Assembly: GCA_036479015.1 (NCBI GenBank)
Contig: JAZGFB010000047.1
Coordinates: 62,001-126,000, forward strand
Length of the DNA stretch: 64,000 nt
Direction of reading: 5' to 3'
Origin: NVTR01 sp036479015
Lineage (GTDB): Bacteria > Pseudomonadota > Alphaproteobacteria > Rhodobacterales > Rhodobacteraceae
Shown: positions 40,842-48,539 of the stretch, one piece after another
Numbering within the stretch: the stretch's first letter is position 1
Layout: each line of letters begins with the position of its first letter
Made by a program: the position numbers and the translations under genes
The notes under the pieces: generated by a model
The model's input: the letters and a program-made list of their open reading frames with translations, nothing else
Databases searched by the model: none
What the model was told of the DNA's origin: nothing

Positions 40842-41399
40842 ATGGCAGATAAATTGACACGAACCACCTGGATCAAAGCCGCCTTTACCGCCCTGACAGC
40901 TGGCGGCCCTCAGGCGATCAAGGCCGAAGCCATTGCCCGCAGTCTGAACGTCAGCAAGGGCTCGTTCTACTGGCATTTCAAAGACGTGCCTGCCCTAAAG
41001 GCGGCTATGGTCGCCCATTGGCAGCACGGTGCCACAGGGGCGATAATCACAGCACTGGATCACGCCAACATGCCGCCCCGCGACCGCCTGTATCGGCTGA
41101 TGGAGTTGGCCACGTCACCGGCGGATGCGGATTATGGCGGGCCGCAGGTGGAACCGGCCATCCGGGATTGGGCGCGCTATGATAATAGGGTCAGAACTGC
41201 GCTCAGCGCCATTGACAACCAGCGCATCGGCTACGTGTCCGGGTTGCTTAGTGAGATCGGACAAACGCCAAAATCCGCCGCCCAAAATGCCCGCATTCTT
41301 TACGCCGCATTGATCGGGCTGACGCAACTTTCGCACCTGCCAGACCAGACCCCGCAACAGGATTTGCTGAACCTGTTAGACAAAATACTGGGCCCATAG
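40842..41399 (+). CDS. TetR-family transcriptional regulator
   Basis: 185 residues with an N-terminal TetR HTH (AFTALTAGGPQAIKAEAIAR, then SLNVSKGSFYWHFKDVPALK) and a helical ligand domain. ATG 40842 is fixed by the HTH and by the operators directly upstream; the frame extends further but through those palindromes. Likely represses itself and the divergent DUF3995 gene. Its stop is immediately next to the convergent rluD stop. Confidence 0.9.
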   Translation: MADKLTRTTWIKAAFTALTAGGPQAIKAEAIARSLNVSKGSFYWHFKDVPALKAAMVAHWQHGATGAIITALDHANMPPRDRLYRLMELATSPADADYGGPQVEPAIRDWARYDNRVRTALSAIDNQRIGYVSGLLSEIGQTPKSAAQNARILYAALIGLTQLSHLPDQTPQQDLLNLLDKILGP

Positions 41400-42425
41400 T
41401 CAGCCCGCCAGCACGCCAATTAACCCGGCCATATCGCTTGGCAACTCGGCCTCAAACCGCATCATTTCACCGCTCACCGGGTGTTCAAACCCCAACACCG
41501 CCGCATGCAGCGCCTGGCGCGCAAACCCGGCCACGGCCGCCTGCGCCGCCTCGGGCAAGGCCTTGGCGCTGATCTTGCGCCGCCCACCGTAAGTGGCGTC
41601 CCCAATCAGCCCATGGCCCACATGGGCCATATGCACCCGTATCTGATGCGTGCGCCCGGTTTCCAGCCAACATTCCACCTGTGCAATCACCTCAGGGGCG
41701 CCAAAGCGCGCCACTGTGCGCACCCGCGTCACCGCATGACGCGCGCCCTGAAACAGCACCGCCTGCTTCTGACGGTCATGTTTATGGCGCGCCAGATGGG
41801 TGGTGATCTTCATCACATTGCCAGCCTCAAAATTCACCCCGCGCGTGCCGCGCAGCCGTGGATCAGCCGCATCAGGTACCCCGTAACACAGGGCCGTGTA
41901 CTTACGCTCAACCGTATGCTTTGCAAATTGCGCCGCCAAACCATGATGCGCCGCGTCTGATTTTGCCACCACCAGCAAGCCGCTGGTATCCTTATCAATC
42001 CGGTGCACGATACCGGGGCGCAACGCCCCACCAACACCCGACAGAGTGCCGCCGAAATGGTGCAACAGCGCATTCACCAACGTCCCCCCCGGCGTGCCCG
42101 GTGCCGGATGCACCACCATGCCCACAGGTTTGTTGATGACAATCAGATCATCGTCCTCAAACAACACGTCCAGCGGAATGTCTTCCGCCAGCATATGGGT
42201 TTCAACCGGCTCTGGCAGAACCACCACAAACACCTGCCCCTCATGAACCTTGGCCTTTTGATCGTCCACCACGACACCCTCACAACTCACCGCCCCCTCG
42301 CCAATAAGGCGCGTCAGGCGTGAGCGCGAAAGCTCAGCCGCCTCTGGCACGTCGCGCCCCAGTGCTTTATCAAGCCGCTTGGGCGGGTTCGGCCCGATTG
42401 TTATCAACACTTCAGAGGCAGCCAT
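41400..42425 (-). CDS. rluD: Large-subunit rRNA pseudouridine synthase, RluD family
   Basis: 341-residue RluA-family enzyme that modifies 23S rRNA uridines. An N-terminal S4 domain (LSRSRLTRLIGEGAVSCEG) is followed by the catalytic motif RPGIVHRIDKDTSGLLVVAK with the essential Asp in HRIDKDTSG and by LETGRTHQIRVHMAHVGHGL. Length and S4 domain favour RluD, although RluC is a possibility. The start ATG shares its bases with the start of the divergent DUF6476 gene (CATG). Confidence 0.88.
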   Translation of the reverse strand: MAASEVLITIGPNPPKRLDKALGRDVPEAAELSRSRLTRLIGEGAVSCEGVVVDDQKAKVHEGQVFVVVLPEPVETHMLAEDIPLDVLFEDDDLIVINKPVGMVVHPAPGTPGGTLVNALLHHFGGTLSGVGGALRPGIVHRIDKDTSGLLVVAKSDAAHHGLAAQFAKHTVERKYTALCYGVPDAADPRLRGTRGVNFEAGNVMKITTHLARHKHDRQKQAVLFQGARHAVTRVRTVARFGAPEVIAQVECWLETGRTHQIRVHMAHVGHGLIGDATYGGRRKISAKALPEAAQAAVAGFARQALHAAVLGFEHPVSGEMMRFEAELPSDMAGLIGVLAG

Positions 42426-42732
42426 GGACGATACTCCAATTTCTATAGACGAGGCGCGCAACCTACGGTTCCTGCGCCGGTTGGTAACGGTCCTGACCGC
42501 CACCATGATCCTTGGCCTTCTAACCATCACCGTGCTGCTTGTCATCCGCCTCAGCACCCCGCCGACAACTTTTCAACTACCCGACGCAATCACCCTGCCC
42601 AACGGCAGCCGCGCCACTGCCTTTACCCAGGGGTCCGACTGGTACGCTGTGGTGACAGACGGCGATGAAATATTGATATTTGACAACGGCACGAACACTT
42701 TGCGCCAAACGATTCAGATTACCTCCAAATAA
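42424..42732 (+). CDS. DUF6476-family small membrane protein
   Basis: 102 residues: short acidic N-terminus, one transmembrane helix (about 23-45, VTVLTATMILGLLTITVLLV), then a small periplasmic domain (LPNGSRATAFTQGSDWYAVV, TDGDEILIFDNGTNTL). It fits the DUF6476 family found in this order next to rluD. The ATG overlaps the divergent rluD ATG by two bases, so its ribosome-binding region lies inside the rluD coding sequence. Confidence 0.82.
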   Translation: MDDTPISIDEARNLRFLRRLVTVLTATMILGLLTITVLLVIRLSTPPTTFQLPDAITLPNGSRATAFTQGSDWYAVVTDGDEILIFDNGTNTLRQTIQITSK

Positions 42733-42741
42733 CCACTCCAC

Positions 42742-42822
42742 CCCATCTTTGTTCCAAAAAATATCCCCCGAGCGGAGCGGGATCGCCCGGCACGGGCTTA
42801 TAAAAATGCGCGCCTGGCGCGC
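42742..42822. repeat. Dispersed repeat remnant plus terminator of the GH5 gene
   Basis: CTTTGTTCCAAAAAATATCC resembles the head of the dispersed repeat, followed by a hairpin GCCCG-GCA-CGGGC (42785-42797) with the same GCA loop seen in other copies. A further palindrome GCGCGCCTGGCGCGC (42808-42822), read on the minus strand, is followed by ATTTTTA and sits just after the GH5 stop, so it is a likely terminator for that gene. Confidence 0.6.
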
Positions 42823-42827
42823 TCAAT

Positions 42828-43886
42828 TTAATGCCCCATATGTCGCGCCAGTACGGCCATCTGCGCCCGATCCACACCGTTAACCGGCTCCAGCGTGAAT
42901 ATGTAATCATCCCACCAGGGCCCGGCCGCCCAATAGGTCCAGCCCAACCAGACATCTGAATTTTCGTCCATATATGTCAACATGTTATCCAGCGCCCGCA
43001 AACAACGGTCGTTGCGCCCACCGGCAAATTCCCCCAGAAATCCGCGGGCATTGTGTTGCTGTAACCAGCGGGTAAAACCGCGCAAACGCTCACGCCCTAT
43101 GGCCGCGCTTACACAGCGCGGCGATTTTCCCGATTTGTCTGCGTCCAGGTATTGATGCGCCTCATAGGCAAAATTATTTCCCGGATCGTGAATGTTCTGC
43201 ATGACACGGGCGTTTAGGCTGCCATCTTTCGCCATGGTCCAGGAATGCGCCCCGCTCCAATCAATACCCGGCACCAAAATTAGCTGCTCGGCACCAACCC
43301 GACGTATCGCCGCAATTGCGGCGTTGGCATCCTGTAGCCACAGTCGGGCGGTCATGTCGTGTGGCTCATTCATCAGCCCGAAAATAACATTTTGGTCAGT
43401 ACCAAATTCAGCCGCCAACCGGGCCCAGAAATCAGCAAATGCCGCCGCCGGCACCGGGCCCGTGCTGCCCCCGGCCCCAATAACATGGCCATGGTAACGG
43501 GCGTAATTATGCGGGTCCAAAATCACCGCCGCCCCGGCGCGCCCGGCGCGATCAACAAAGGCCCGGATCCGCGATAATTCGCGCGGGTCCAGGGGTGTAT
43601 AAAGCTGGCGTTGCAGGCGTTCCCAACGAAACGGCAAGCGAAATACATTCATGCCCTTAGCGGTAAAATAGCTGATCTCGGCATCAGTCGGATAGGTGTA
43701 TTCCACCCCGTATTTCCCCGGCAGATTACTATTACCAAACTCGGCACCGGCCAAATTGACCCCGACAAAGGCAAGCGCCCTGTCCCCTGCCAACACACCA
43801 CTTGCCACCGCCATAATCCCGACAGCACTCAGCACGATCAAACCAGCAAACCCGTGACAAAATCTACGCAAAGTACCCTCCAGCAT
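42828..43886 (-). CDS. Exported glycoside hydrolase family 5 protein (endoglucanase-like)
   Basis: 352-residue GH5 enzyme with a signal peptide or anchor (hydrophobic about 12-33). Catalytic residues are visible: acid/base E174 in GLMNEPHDM and nucleophile E286 in FLGEFAGG, with the LPFRWERLQ and LDPHNYARYHG segments of the fold. It would cut beta-glucan or a related chain outside the cytoplasm. Start 43886 is chosen; longer frames run into the tRNA gene upstream, and 43910 is the only other ATG clear of it. No carbohydrate-binding module. Confidence 0.85.
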   Translation of the reverse strand: MLEGTLRRFCHGFAGLIVLSAVGIMAVASGVLAGDRALAFVGVNLAGAEFGNSNLPGKYGVEYTYPTDAEISYFTAKGMNVFRLPFRWERLQRQLYTPLDPRELSRIRAFVDRAGRAGAAVILDPHNYARYHGHVIGAGGSTGPVPAAAFADFWARLAAEFGTDQNVIFGLMNEPHDMTARLWLQDANAAIAAIRRVGAEQLILVPGIDWSGAHSWTMAKDGSLNARVMQNIHDPGNNFAYEAHQYLDADKSGKSPRCVSAAIGRERLRGFTRWLQQHNARGFLGEFAGGRNDRCLRALDNMLTYMDENSDVWLGWTYWAAGPWWDDYIFTLEPVNGVDRAQMAVLARHMGH

Positions 43887-43947
43887 TTTCGCCAAGCATA
43901 AACAGCACATGCAAGCGCGCAATCGCGAAAATTCCAAAAGAGGGGGA

Positions 43948-44024
43948 TGGTACCGCCTCCCCGGCTTGAACGGGGGACCCCTGGTTCCACAAACCAGTGC
44001 TCTAACCAACTGAGCTAAGGCGGC
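43948..44024 (-). tRNA. tRNA-His (GTG)
   Basis: Full cloverleaf on the minus strand with encoded CCA (77 nt). Acceptor GCCGCCT pairs with AGGCGGT (G1-U72 wobble), D arm TAGCTCAGTTGGTTAGAGCA, anticodon stem CTGGT/ACCAG with loop TTGTGGA giving anticodon GTG, T arm CCCCGTTCAAGCCGGGG. The base before position 1 is T, so there is no encoded G-1, and the discriminator is A73. This combination is known from a group of alphaproteobacteria. Confidence 0.95.
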
Positions 44025-44158
44025 ACGTGGGGTCGATTTATCCAGACGTGGGCGCGATTGCAAGGGCCGCAAGCACCAGTGCGCCAATTTTCCTAGCCCT
44101 TGCAGCCCCAGGGGGAACAGGATAGCCCGCCAGATGCAACTTAACCAAAGGTTTTGCC

Positions 44159-44350
44159 ATGGGCATCAACAACCAAAGCGACGTCGCCGCCAATATTCAG
44201 ATCGGCCCGACATCCACCGGAATGGTGCGCATCTATATCCAAGGCGACGGCATCGACCTGCCGCTGGACTTTGACGCCGAAGAAGCCCATGAAATAGCAG
44301 AGGAAATCCTGGCAGCCGCCAAGTTGGCCGAGGCGATAACCAATACATAG
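44159..44350 (+). CDS. DUF6324-family small protein
   Basis: 63 residues beginning MGINNQSDVAANIQIGPTST, a sequence well conserved in Rhodobacteraceae, with an amphipathic acidic C-terminal helix (FDAEEAHEIAEEILAAAKLA). No signal or membrane segment. Function unknown. It starts about 135 bp beyond the tRNA-His gene, read in the opposite direction. Confidence 0.8.
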   Translation: MGINNQSDVAANIQIGPTSTGMVRIYIQGDGIDLPLDFDAEEAHEIAEEILAAAKLAEAITNT

Positions 44351-44771
44351 CCGTATCTTCAAGTCCGACATCACGATCAACACCATGGACATTTTGATCG
44401 GCCAGTAAATCCGCCTCTGATAGGGGCTGGGATGGCCACCTGATCCACCTGCACAACATGTAAACCCTTGTCGTTCGCCCGCAGCCACCCTATGTCAACA
44501 GGTGGCGGGCACTGCCCTTCTCGTACATGGGGTTCAAATCCGGTGGCCTTACATAAATCCAAGGGAGCTGGCTCTGTTTGGACCCTGGTTCACTTACCTG
44601 GCACCCACCTGTAAAACCAGGCTTCGGGATTTTACGCACCCCCACGGTCGCACTTTGGCGGTCCCGCCACATTCACCCGGCTTTGACCGGCACATGATCA
44701 AAACGCTCGCCCTGCCCGACAGCTGTGCTAAGCTGGCCCTGATACCGGCAATTGATCCACAAAGGACACCC
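44351..44771. other. 421-bp gap with no supported gene
   Basis: A minus-strand frame of 61 codons (44377-44562) and an overlapping shifted frame of 60 codons (44490-44672) look like pieces of one broken reading frame, but neither matches a family I know. A plus-strand frame runs through from 44502 into the ParB-like gene without a ribosome site. No tRNA or hairpin of note. Confidence 0.4.
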
Positions 44772-45020
44772 ATGCTTCAGCAAATTTCCGTGGCCATCGA
44801 CACCATTCAGGTTCCGGCCAAAAGGGTGAAAACCCGTGATGCAGCCAAGGTCGATGATATCGCCCTGGACATGCTGGAAAATGGCCAGCTAACCCCGGTT
44901 CAACTGCGCAAATCCGGGGGAAGATATATCTTAGTAGAAGGTTTGCACCGGCTTGAGGCCCTGAAAGCCCTGGGTGAAAACGCGGTCGACGCCTATCTTG
45001 TGCAGGCCCGACAACACTAA
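44772..45020 (+). CDS. Stand-alone ParB/sulfiredoxin-fold domain protein
   Basis: 82 residues forming one ParB N-terminal-like domain: SVAIDTIQVPAKRVKTRD, then LDMLENGQLTPVQLRKSGGR, then ILVEGLHRLEALKALGEN, which carries the GxHRxxA motif (GLHRLEA). No HTH or partner ATPase, so it is not a plasmid-partition ParB. The ATG at 44772 follows AAAGGACACC. The same AAAGGACACC leader lies before the next gene, suggesting joint expression. Possible nucleotide-binding or CTPase activity; function unknown. Confidence 0.75.
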   Translation: MLQQISVAIDTIQVPAKRVKTRDAAKVDDIALDMLENGQLTPVQLRKSGGRYILVEGLHRLEALKALGENAVDAYLVQARQH

Positions 45021-45048
45021 CAATCCCTTTTCAGCAAAGGACACCACA

Positions 45049-45678
45049 TTGGCAAAAACCAGCAAATTTTGGGACCGAATGGCCAATCGCTATGCCAAAA
45101 GCCAGGTGTCGGACGAAACCACCTATCAGAAAAAGCTGAAAATCACCCAAAACCACATGACACCGCAAATGCAGGTGCTTGAATTTGGCTGTGGCACCGG
45201 ATCAACCGCGATCGTCCATGCGGCCTATGTAAACCATATTCTGGCAGTGGACAGCTCGGCCGCCATGCTGGACATCGCAACCGCAAAAGCCGCCGATGCG
45301 CAGATCAGAAATATTTCGTTTGAGCTGTCAAGTATCGAAGACTTAAAGCGCACCGACCACAGCTTTGATATGGTCATGGGCCACAGTATTTTGCACCTGG
45401 TGGACGACAGAGATCCGGTGATTGCGAAATCGTTTGATCTTTTGAAACCCGGTGGAACCTTCATCACCAGCACCACCTGCATCGGCAAAACGTCAAGAAT
45501 TCTGAAAGCATTGCTGCCCGTGGGGTATGCGCTGGGGCTGTTGCCGCTGGTGCGGTTTTTCAGCATTGATGAGCTGGTACAAAGCATTGTTCAGGCCGGG
45601 TTTGTGGTTGAAGAACAATGGCTTCCAGATGGCAGTGACGCGGTGTTTATCATCGCCAGACGCCCGGCCAAAGAATGA
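45049..45678 (+). CDS. Class I SAM-dependent methyltransferase
   Basis: 209 residues. Motif I is LEFGCGTGSTAIVHA, motif II region ILAVDSSAAMLDIA, and the post-I motif DMVMGHSILHLV. No specific substrate can be read from the sequence. The start is TTG at 45049, set by AAAGG eight bases upstream and by the conserved KFWDRMANRYAKSQV beginning; a further upstream ATG at 44974 lies inside the ParB-like gene. Followed 22 bp later by a VOC protein. Confidence 0.85.
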   Translation: MAKTSKFWDRMANRYAKSQVSDETTYQKKLKITQNHMTPQMQVLEFGCGTGSTAIVHAAYVNHILAVDSSAAMLDIATAKAADAQIRNISFELSSIEDLKRTDHSFDMVMGHSILHLVDDRDPVIAKSFDLLKPGGTFITSTTCIGKTSRILKALLPVGYALGLLPLVRFFSIDELVQSIVQAGFVVEEQWLPDGSDAVFIIARRPAKE

Positions 45679-45700
45679 CTTAGAAAAAAGGAGCTGAACC

Positions 45701-46072
45701 ATGACCATCGGCCTGTTTTCCCTTAGCCTGAATGTCAAAGATATCGCCGCCTCAAAAGCATTTTATGAATTATTAGGGTTCAAAGCCGTCTTTGGCGAAG
45801 AAACACAGGGCTGGCTGATCCTTGACAATGGTGCCACCAAAATTGGCCTGTTTCAGGGGATGATCAAAAAAAATACCCTGACATTCAACCCCGGCTGGGG
45901 GCCAGATGCAGCACCACTGACAGACTTTGAAGATGTGCGCGCCATTCAGAAACGCCTGAAAGCTGCCGATGTGCCCATTATCAGCCCGGCAGATGAAACC
46001 ACCACCGGCCCCGCCAACTGCATCATTTCAGACCCCGACGGCAACCCGGTGCTACTGGATCAGCACGTTTAA
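45701..46072 (+). CDS. VOC-superfamily (glyoxalase/bleomycin resistance) protein
   Basis: 123 residues with the paired beta-alpha-beta-beta-beta pattern of the vicinal oxygen chelate fold: SLNVKDIAASKAFYELLGFK at the N-terminus and CIISDPDGNPVLLDQHV at the C-terminus. AAGGAG precedes the ATG. Family members detoxify or bind small compounds; function here is unknown. Last gene of the small plus-strand group after the ParB-like gene. Confidence 0.85.
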   Translation: MTIGLFSLSLNVKDIAASKAFYELLGFKAVFGEETQGWLILDNGATKIGLFQGMIKKNTLTFNPGWGPDAAPLTDFEDVRAIQKRLKAADVPIISPADETTTGPANCIISDPDGNPVLLDQHV

Positions 46073-46079
46073 GAATTGA

Positions 46080-46150
46080 GCGCCTAAAGGCGCAAGATAC
46101 AAGCCCTTCGGGCGATTTGCCTGCGGCGCGGATATTTATGAAAAGAAGAA
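46080..46150. repeat. Dispersed intergenic repeat, diverged copy
   Basis: Hairpin GCGCC-TAAA-GGCGC (46080-46093), then GCCCTTCGGGC, then CCTGCGGCGCGGATATTTAT and AAAAGAAGAA, a degraded reverse-orientation copy of the repeat head. It lies between the convergent VOC and nusB genes. A short stem GAAAG-CTAAA-CTTTC follows at 46267-46281, close to the nusB stop. Confidence 0.55.
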
Positions 46151-46289
46151 ACCGGGTGGCCCATTCACAGGTGCAAATGGGCCTGCCTTTACAACGATAT
46201 AATAACGTGACCCATTGAGAATGTTGAAAAGAACCTAAATAATCTGCAACATTTTCTGACATATTTGAAAGCTAAACTTTCGTTGTCAC

Positions 46290-46751
46290 CTAAAACGCCT
46301 CAGGCTTCACTTCTCGCGCCATGTGGTCCAGCACCGCATTGACGAATTTAGGCTCTTTGCCATCAGGAAAGAACGCCTTGGCCACGTCCACAAACTCAAC
46401 AATCACCACTTTGGGTGGGGTTTTGGCATGGGCCAGTTCGGCGCCAGCGGCGCGAAACAGGGCGCGCAGGGTTGGGTCAATGCGCGCTATGGGCCATGTT
46501 GCCACCAGGGCGCGGTCAGTCAACTGATCGATCTCTGCTTGGTAATTAACTGCATTATCAACCAGTTCCGCGAATAATTTTTGGTTACCCTCGGCCATTT
46601 CATCGCCCTCATAGATCGCCCCGAAACGGTGATTGGAAAATTCAACGACGATGGTCTCTGCCGTCTGTTCGGTGCTTTCCATCTGAAACAGCGCCTGCAC
46701 AGCATAAAGCCGGGCGGCTGATTTCATTTGTCTTTTGTCGGGCTTGGTCAT
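46290..46751 (-). CDS. nusB: NusB transcription antitermination factor
   Basis: 153-residue all-helical RNA-binding protein that works with NusE at boxA sites in rRNA operons. Visible family segments are AARLYAVQALFQME at the N-terminus, FRAAGAELAHAKTPPKVVIV, and the C-terminal DVAKAFFPDGKEPKFVNAVL. ATG 46751 overlaps the ribH stop in ATGA, so it is translationally coupled; a longer frame would run into ribH. The ribH-nusB order is common in bacteria. Confidence 0.94.
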   Translation of the reverse strand: MTKPDKRQMKSAARLYAVQALFQMESTEQTAETIVVEFSNHRFGAIYEGDEMAEGNQKLFAELVDNAVNYQAEIDQLTDRALVATWPIARIDPTLRALFRAAGAELAHAKTPPKVVIVEFVDVAKAFFPDGKEPKFVNAVLDHMAREVKPEAF

Positions 46752-47293
46752 GTGATCTGGGGGCCTTTGGTGTTTTGTGCAATCAGGATGCTTTCCGAGC
46801 GAAAGCCCACAGCACCCGTAGAGCGGCCCCACTTACGGGCCAGTGCGATCAGGTGCAAGGCCGCCGACGCCGCCCCGCCACCTTTATTTTGCGCGCCAGG
46901 GTCTGCCCGCACTTCCGCCTGCGTCCGGTTTTCCACGGTCAGGATGCCATTGCCAATGCAAAGGCAATCCAGCCCCATCAATTGCAGCGCGCGCGAACTG
47001 TCATTGCACACGGTTTCATAATGGCTGGTTTCGCCCCGGATCACACAGCCAAGGGCGACAAAGCCATCAAAGTTAGAGTGCCGGTCAGCAATGCGGATGG
47101 CCGTGGGAATTTCCAGCGCGCCGGGCATTTCAACGATATCCCAGGTGGCACCAGCTGATTTCAACGCGGCGGTGGCACCCGCAACCAAATTGTCGGCGAT
47201 ATCTTTGTAATAGGGCGACACGACGATCAGAATTTTTACCGGATCGCTGAATGTCGGCAAATCAAGGATATGGTGGTTTTCTTCACTGGCCAT
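46748..47293 (-). CDS. ribH: RibH, 6,7-dimethyl-8-ribityllumazine synthase
   Basis: Penultimate enzyme of riboflavin synthesis. 181 residues with the family segments KILIVVSPYYKDIADNLVAG, MPGALEIPTAI, GCVIRGETSHYETVCNDSSR (with the catalytic His of RGETSH) and GILTVENRTQAEVRA. The C-terminus is somewhat extended relative to short icosahedral forms. It starts 4 bp after the ribB stop and overlaps nusB. Confidence 0.95.
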   Translation of the reverse strand: MASEENHHILDLPTFSDPVKILIVVSPYYKDIADNLVAGATAALKSAGATWDIVEMPGALEIPTAIRIADRHSNFDGFVALGCVIRGETSHYETVCNDSSRALQLMGLDCLCIGNGILTVENRTQAEVRADPGAQNKGGGAASAALHLIALARKWGRSTGAVGFRSESILIAQNTKGPQIT

Positions 47294-47296
47294 AAC

Positions 47297-48415
47297 TTAG
47301 CCTTTTCTTGGTATGTTTTGGGTACCGGTGATGCTGAGGCCATAGGCTTCCAGCCCCACCACTTTGGGCGTTGGTGAATTGGTCAGCAGGATCAGTTCCG
47401 ACAGGCCAAGGGCCGCCAAAATTTGCGCCCCCAAACCATATTGACGCAGGGTCTGTGGGCTGGCCTCACCCTTTTTAACCAATTTCATATCGGTATCACG
47501 CAGCAGCACAACCACACCGCGCCCGGCATCGGCAATCACCGCCATGGCATTTTCCAGATCCGACGACGTGCGCCCAATACCAAGGATGTCTTCCAACGGG
47601 TTCACCGCATGCATCCGGGTCAGGACAGGTTCATCGCCAGTGATATCACCCTTGGTCATCACAATATGCTCGGACCCATGGGTTTCATCCGTATATATCC
47701 GCATCATCCAGTCGCCACCAAAGGCGCTTGTCACCGCGCTTTGCGCGCTTTCATTGACCAGATGGTCATGGCGGCGGCGATAACGGATCAAATCCGAAAT
47801 CGTGCCGATTTTCAGATTGTGCACCTGCGCAAAGGTTATCAGATCTGGCAGACGGGCCATGGTGCCGTCTTCTTTCATGATCTCACAGATAACACCCGAC
47901 GGGTTCAGCCCGGCCAGACGCGACACATCCACCGCGGCTTCGGTGTGACCTGCGCGCACCAAAACCCCGCCATCACGGGCGCGCAACGGAAACACATGCC
48001 CCGGAATGGCAATATCAGCCGCCCCCTTGGCGCCATCAATGGCCACAGCCACTGTGCGGGCCCGGTCATGGGCGGAAATCCCGGTGGTCACGCCTTCACG
48101 GGCCTCGATGGACACCGTGAACGGGGTGTCATAGCGCGATGAATTGCCCGATGCCATCTGCGGCAGACCCAGCGCATCAATGCGTTCCCCCGTCAGCGTC
48201 AGACAGATCAACCCACGCCCGTGGGTGGCCATGAAATTCACGGCTTCCGGGGTGGCCATCTGCGCCGGGATCACAAGATCACCTTCGTTTTCACGGTCCT
48301 CATGGTCCACCAAAATGAACATGCGGCCATTGCGGGCGTCTTCGATGATTTCCTCAATGGATGACATGGCACCATGCCAGTTTTCTTCCACGGGGCCGGG
48401 TTTTTCAAAGCTCAT
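47297..48415 (-). CDS. ribB: RibB (3,4-dihydroxy-2-butanone 4-phosphate synthase) with degenerate GCH II domain
   Basis: 372 residues. The N-terminal DHBP synthase half is complete: ILVDHEDRENEGDLVIPAQ, ATHGRGLICLTLT, GISAHDRARTV and GHTEAAVDVSRLAGLNPSGV with acidic and His active-site residues. The C-terminal half follows GTP cyclohydrolase II (RIYTDETHGSEHIVMTKGDI, LRQYGLGAQILAALG) but the zinc-binding cysteines expected after TRMHA are absent (VNPLEDILG instead), so it is probably not a GTP cyclohydrolase. A separate ribA must exist elsewhere. Ribosome region GGACCAAG. Confidence 0.9.
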   Translation of the reverse strand: MSFEKPGPVEENWHGAMSSIEEIIEDARNGRMFILVDHEDRENEGDLVIPAQMATPEAVNFMATHGRGLICLTLTGERIDALGLPQMASGNSSRYDTPFTVSIEAREGVTTGISAHDRARTVAVAIDGAKGAADIAIPGHVFPLRARDGGVLVRAGHTEAAVDVSRLAGLNPSGVICEIMKEDGTMARLPDLITFAQVHNLKIGTISDLIRYRRRHDHLVNESAQSAVTSAFGGDWMMRIYTDETHGSEHIVMTKGDITGDEPVLTRMHAVNPLEDILGIGRTSSDLENAMAVIADAGRGVVVLLRDTDMKLVKKGEASPQTLRQYGLGAQILAALGLSELILLTNSPTPKVVGLEAYGLSITGTQNIPRKG

Positions 48416-48483
48416 GATCTTGGTCCTTTAAAGCACCCTTGCCAAATAGCCCATTGGGGCGCGGTGCGCCACGGGTTTTGTTG

Positions 48484-48538
48484 GCGCACCCAAGCGGGTG
48501 CGCGGTGCCTCCGGCAGGAGTACTTGGGCAAAGAAAAA
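48484..48538. repeat. Dispersed intergenic repeat, partial copy with hairpin
   Basis: Hairpin GCGCACCC-AAGC-GGGTGCGC (48484-48503) followed by GTGCCTCCGGCAGGAGTACT and TGGGCAAAGAAAAA, the reverse-orientation repeat head. It lies in the 124-bp gap between the conserved hypothetical gene and ribB. No FMN riboswitch pattern is seen in this gap. Confidence 0.65.
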
Positions 48539-48539
48539 T

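Noticed and set aside
44527..44545. GGGGTTCAAATCC stretch resembling a tRNA T arm
   Set aside because: The stem does not pair properly and no acceptor or anticodon arm lies nearby.
44377..44672. Overlapping minus-strand frames of 61 and 60 codons, possible broken gene
   Set aside because: No homology recognised and no start signals, so not called as a pseudogene; mentioned only in the gap entry.
43948..46072. Integrative element at tRNA-His
   Set aside because: No integrase and no direct repeat of the tRNA 3' end found; the accessory-looking genes lie on the 5' side of the tRNA.
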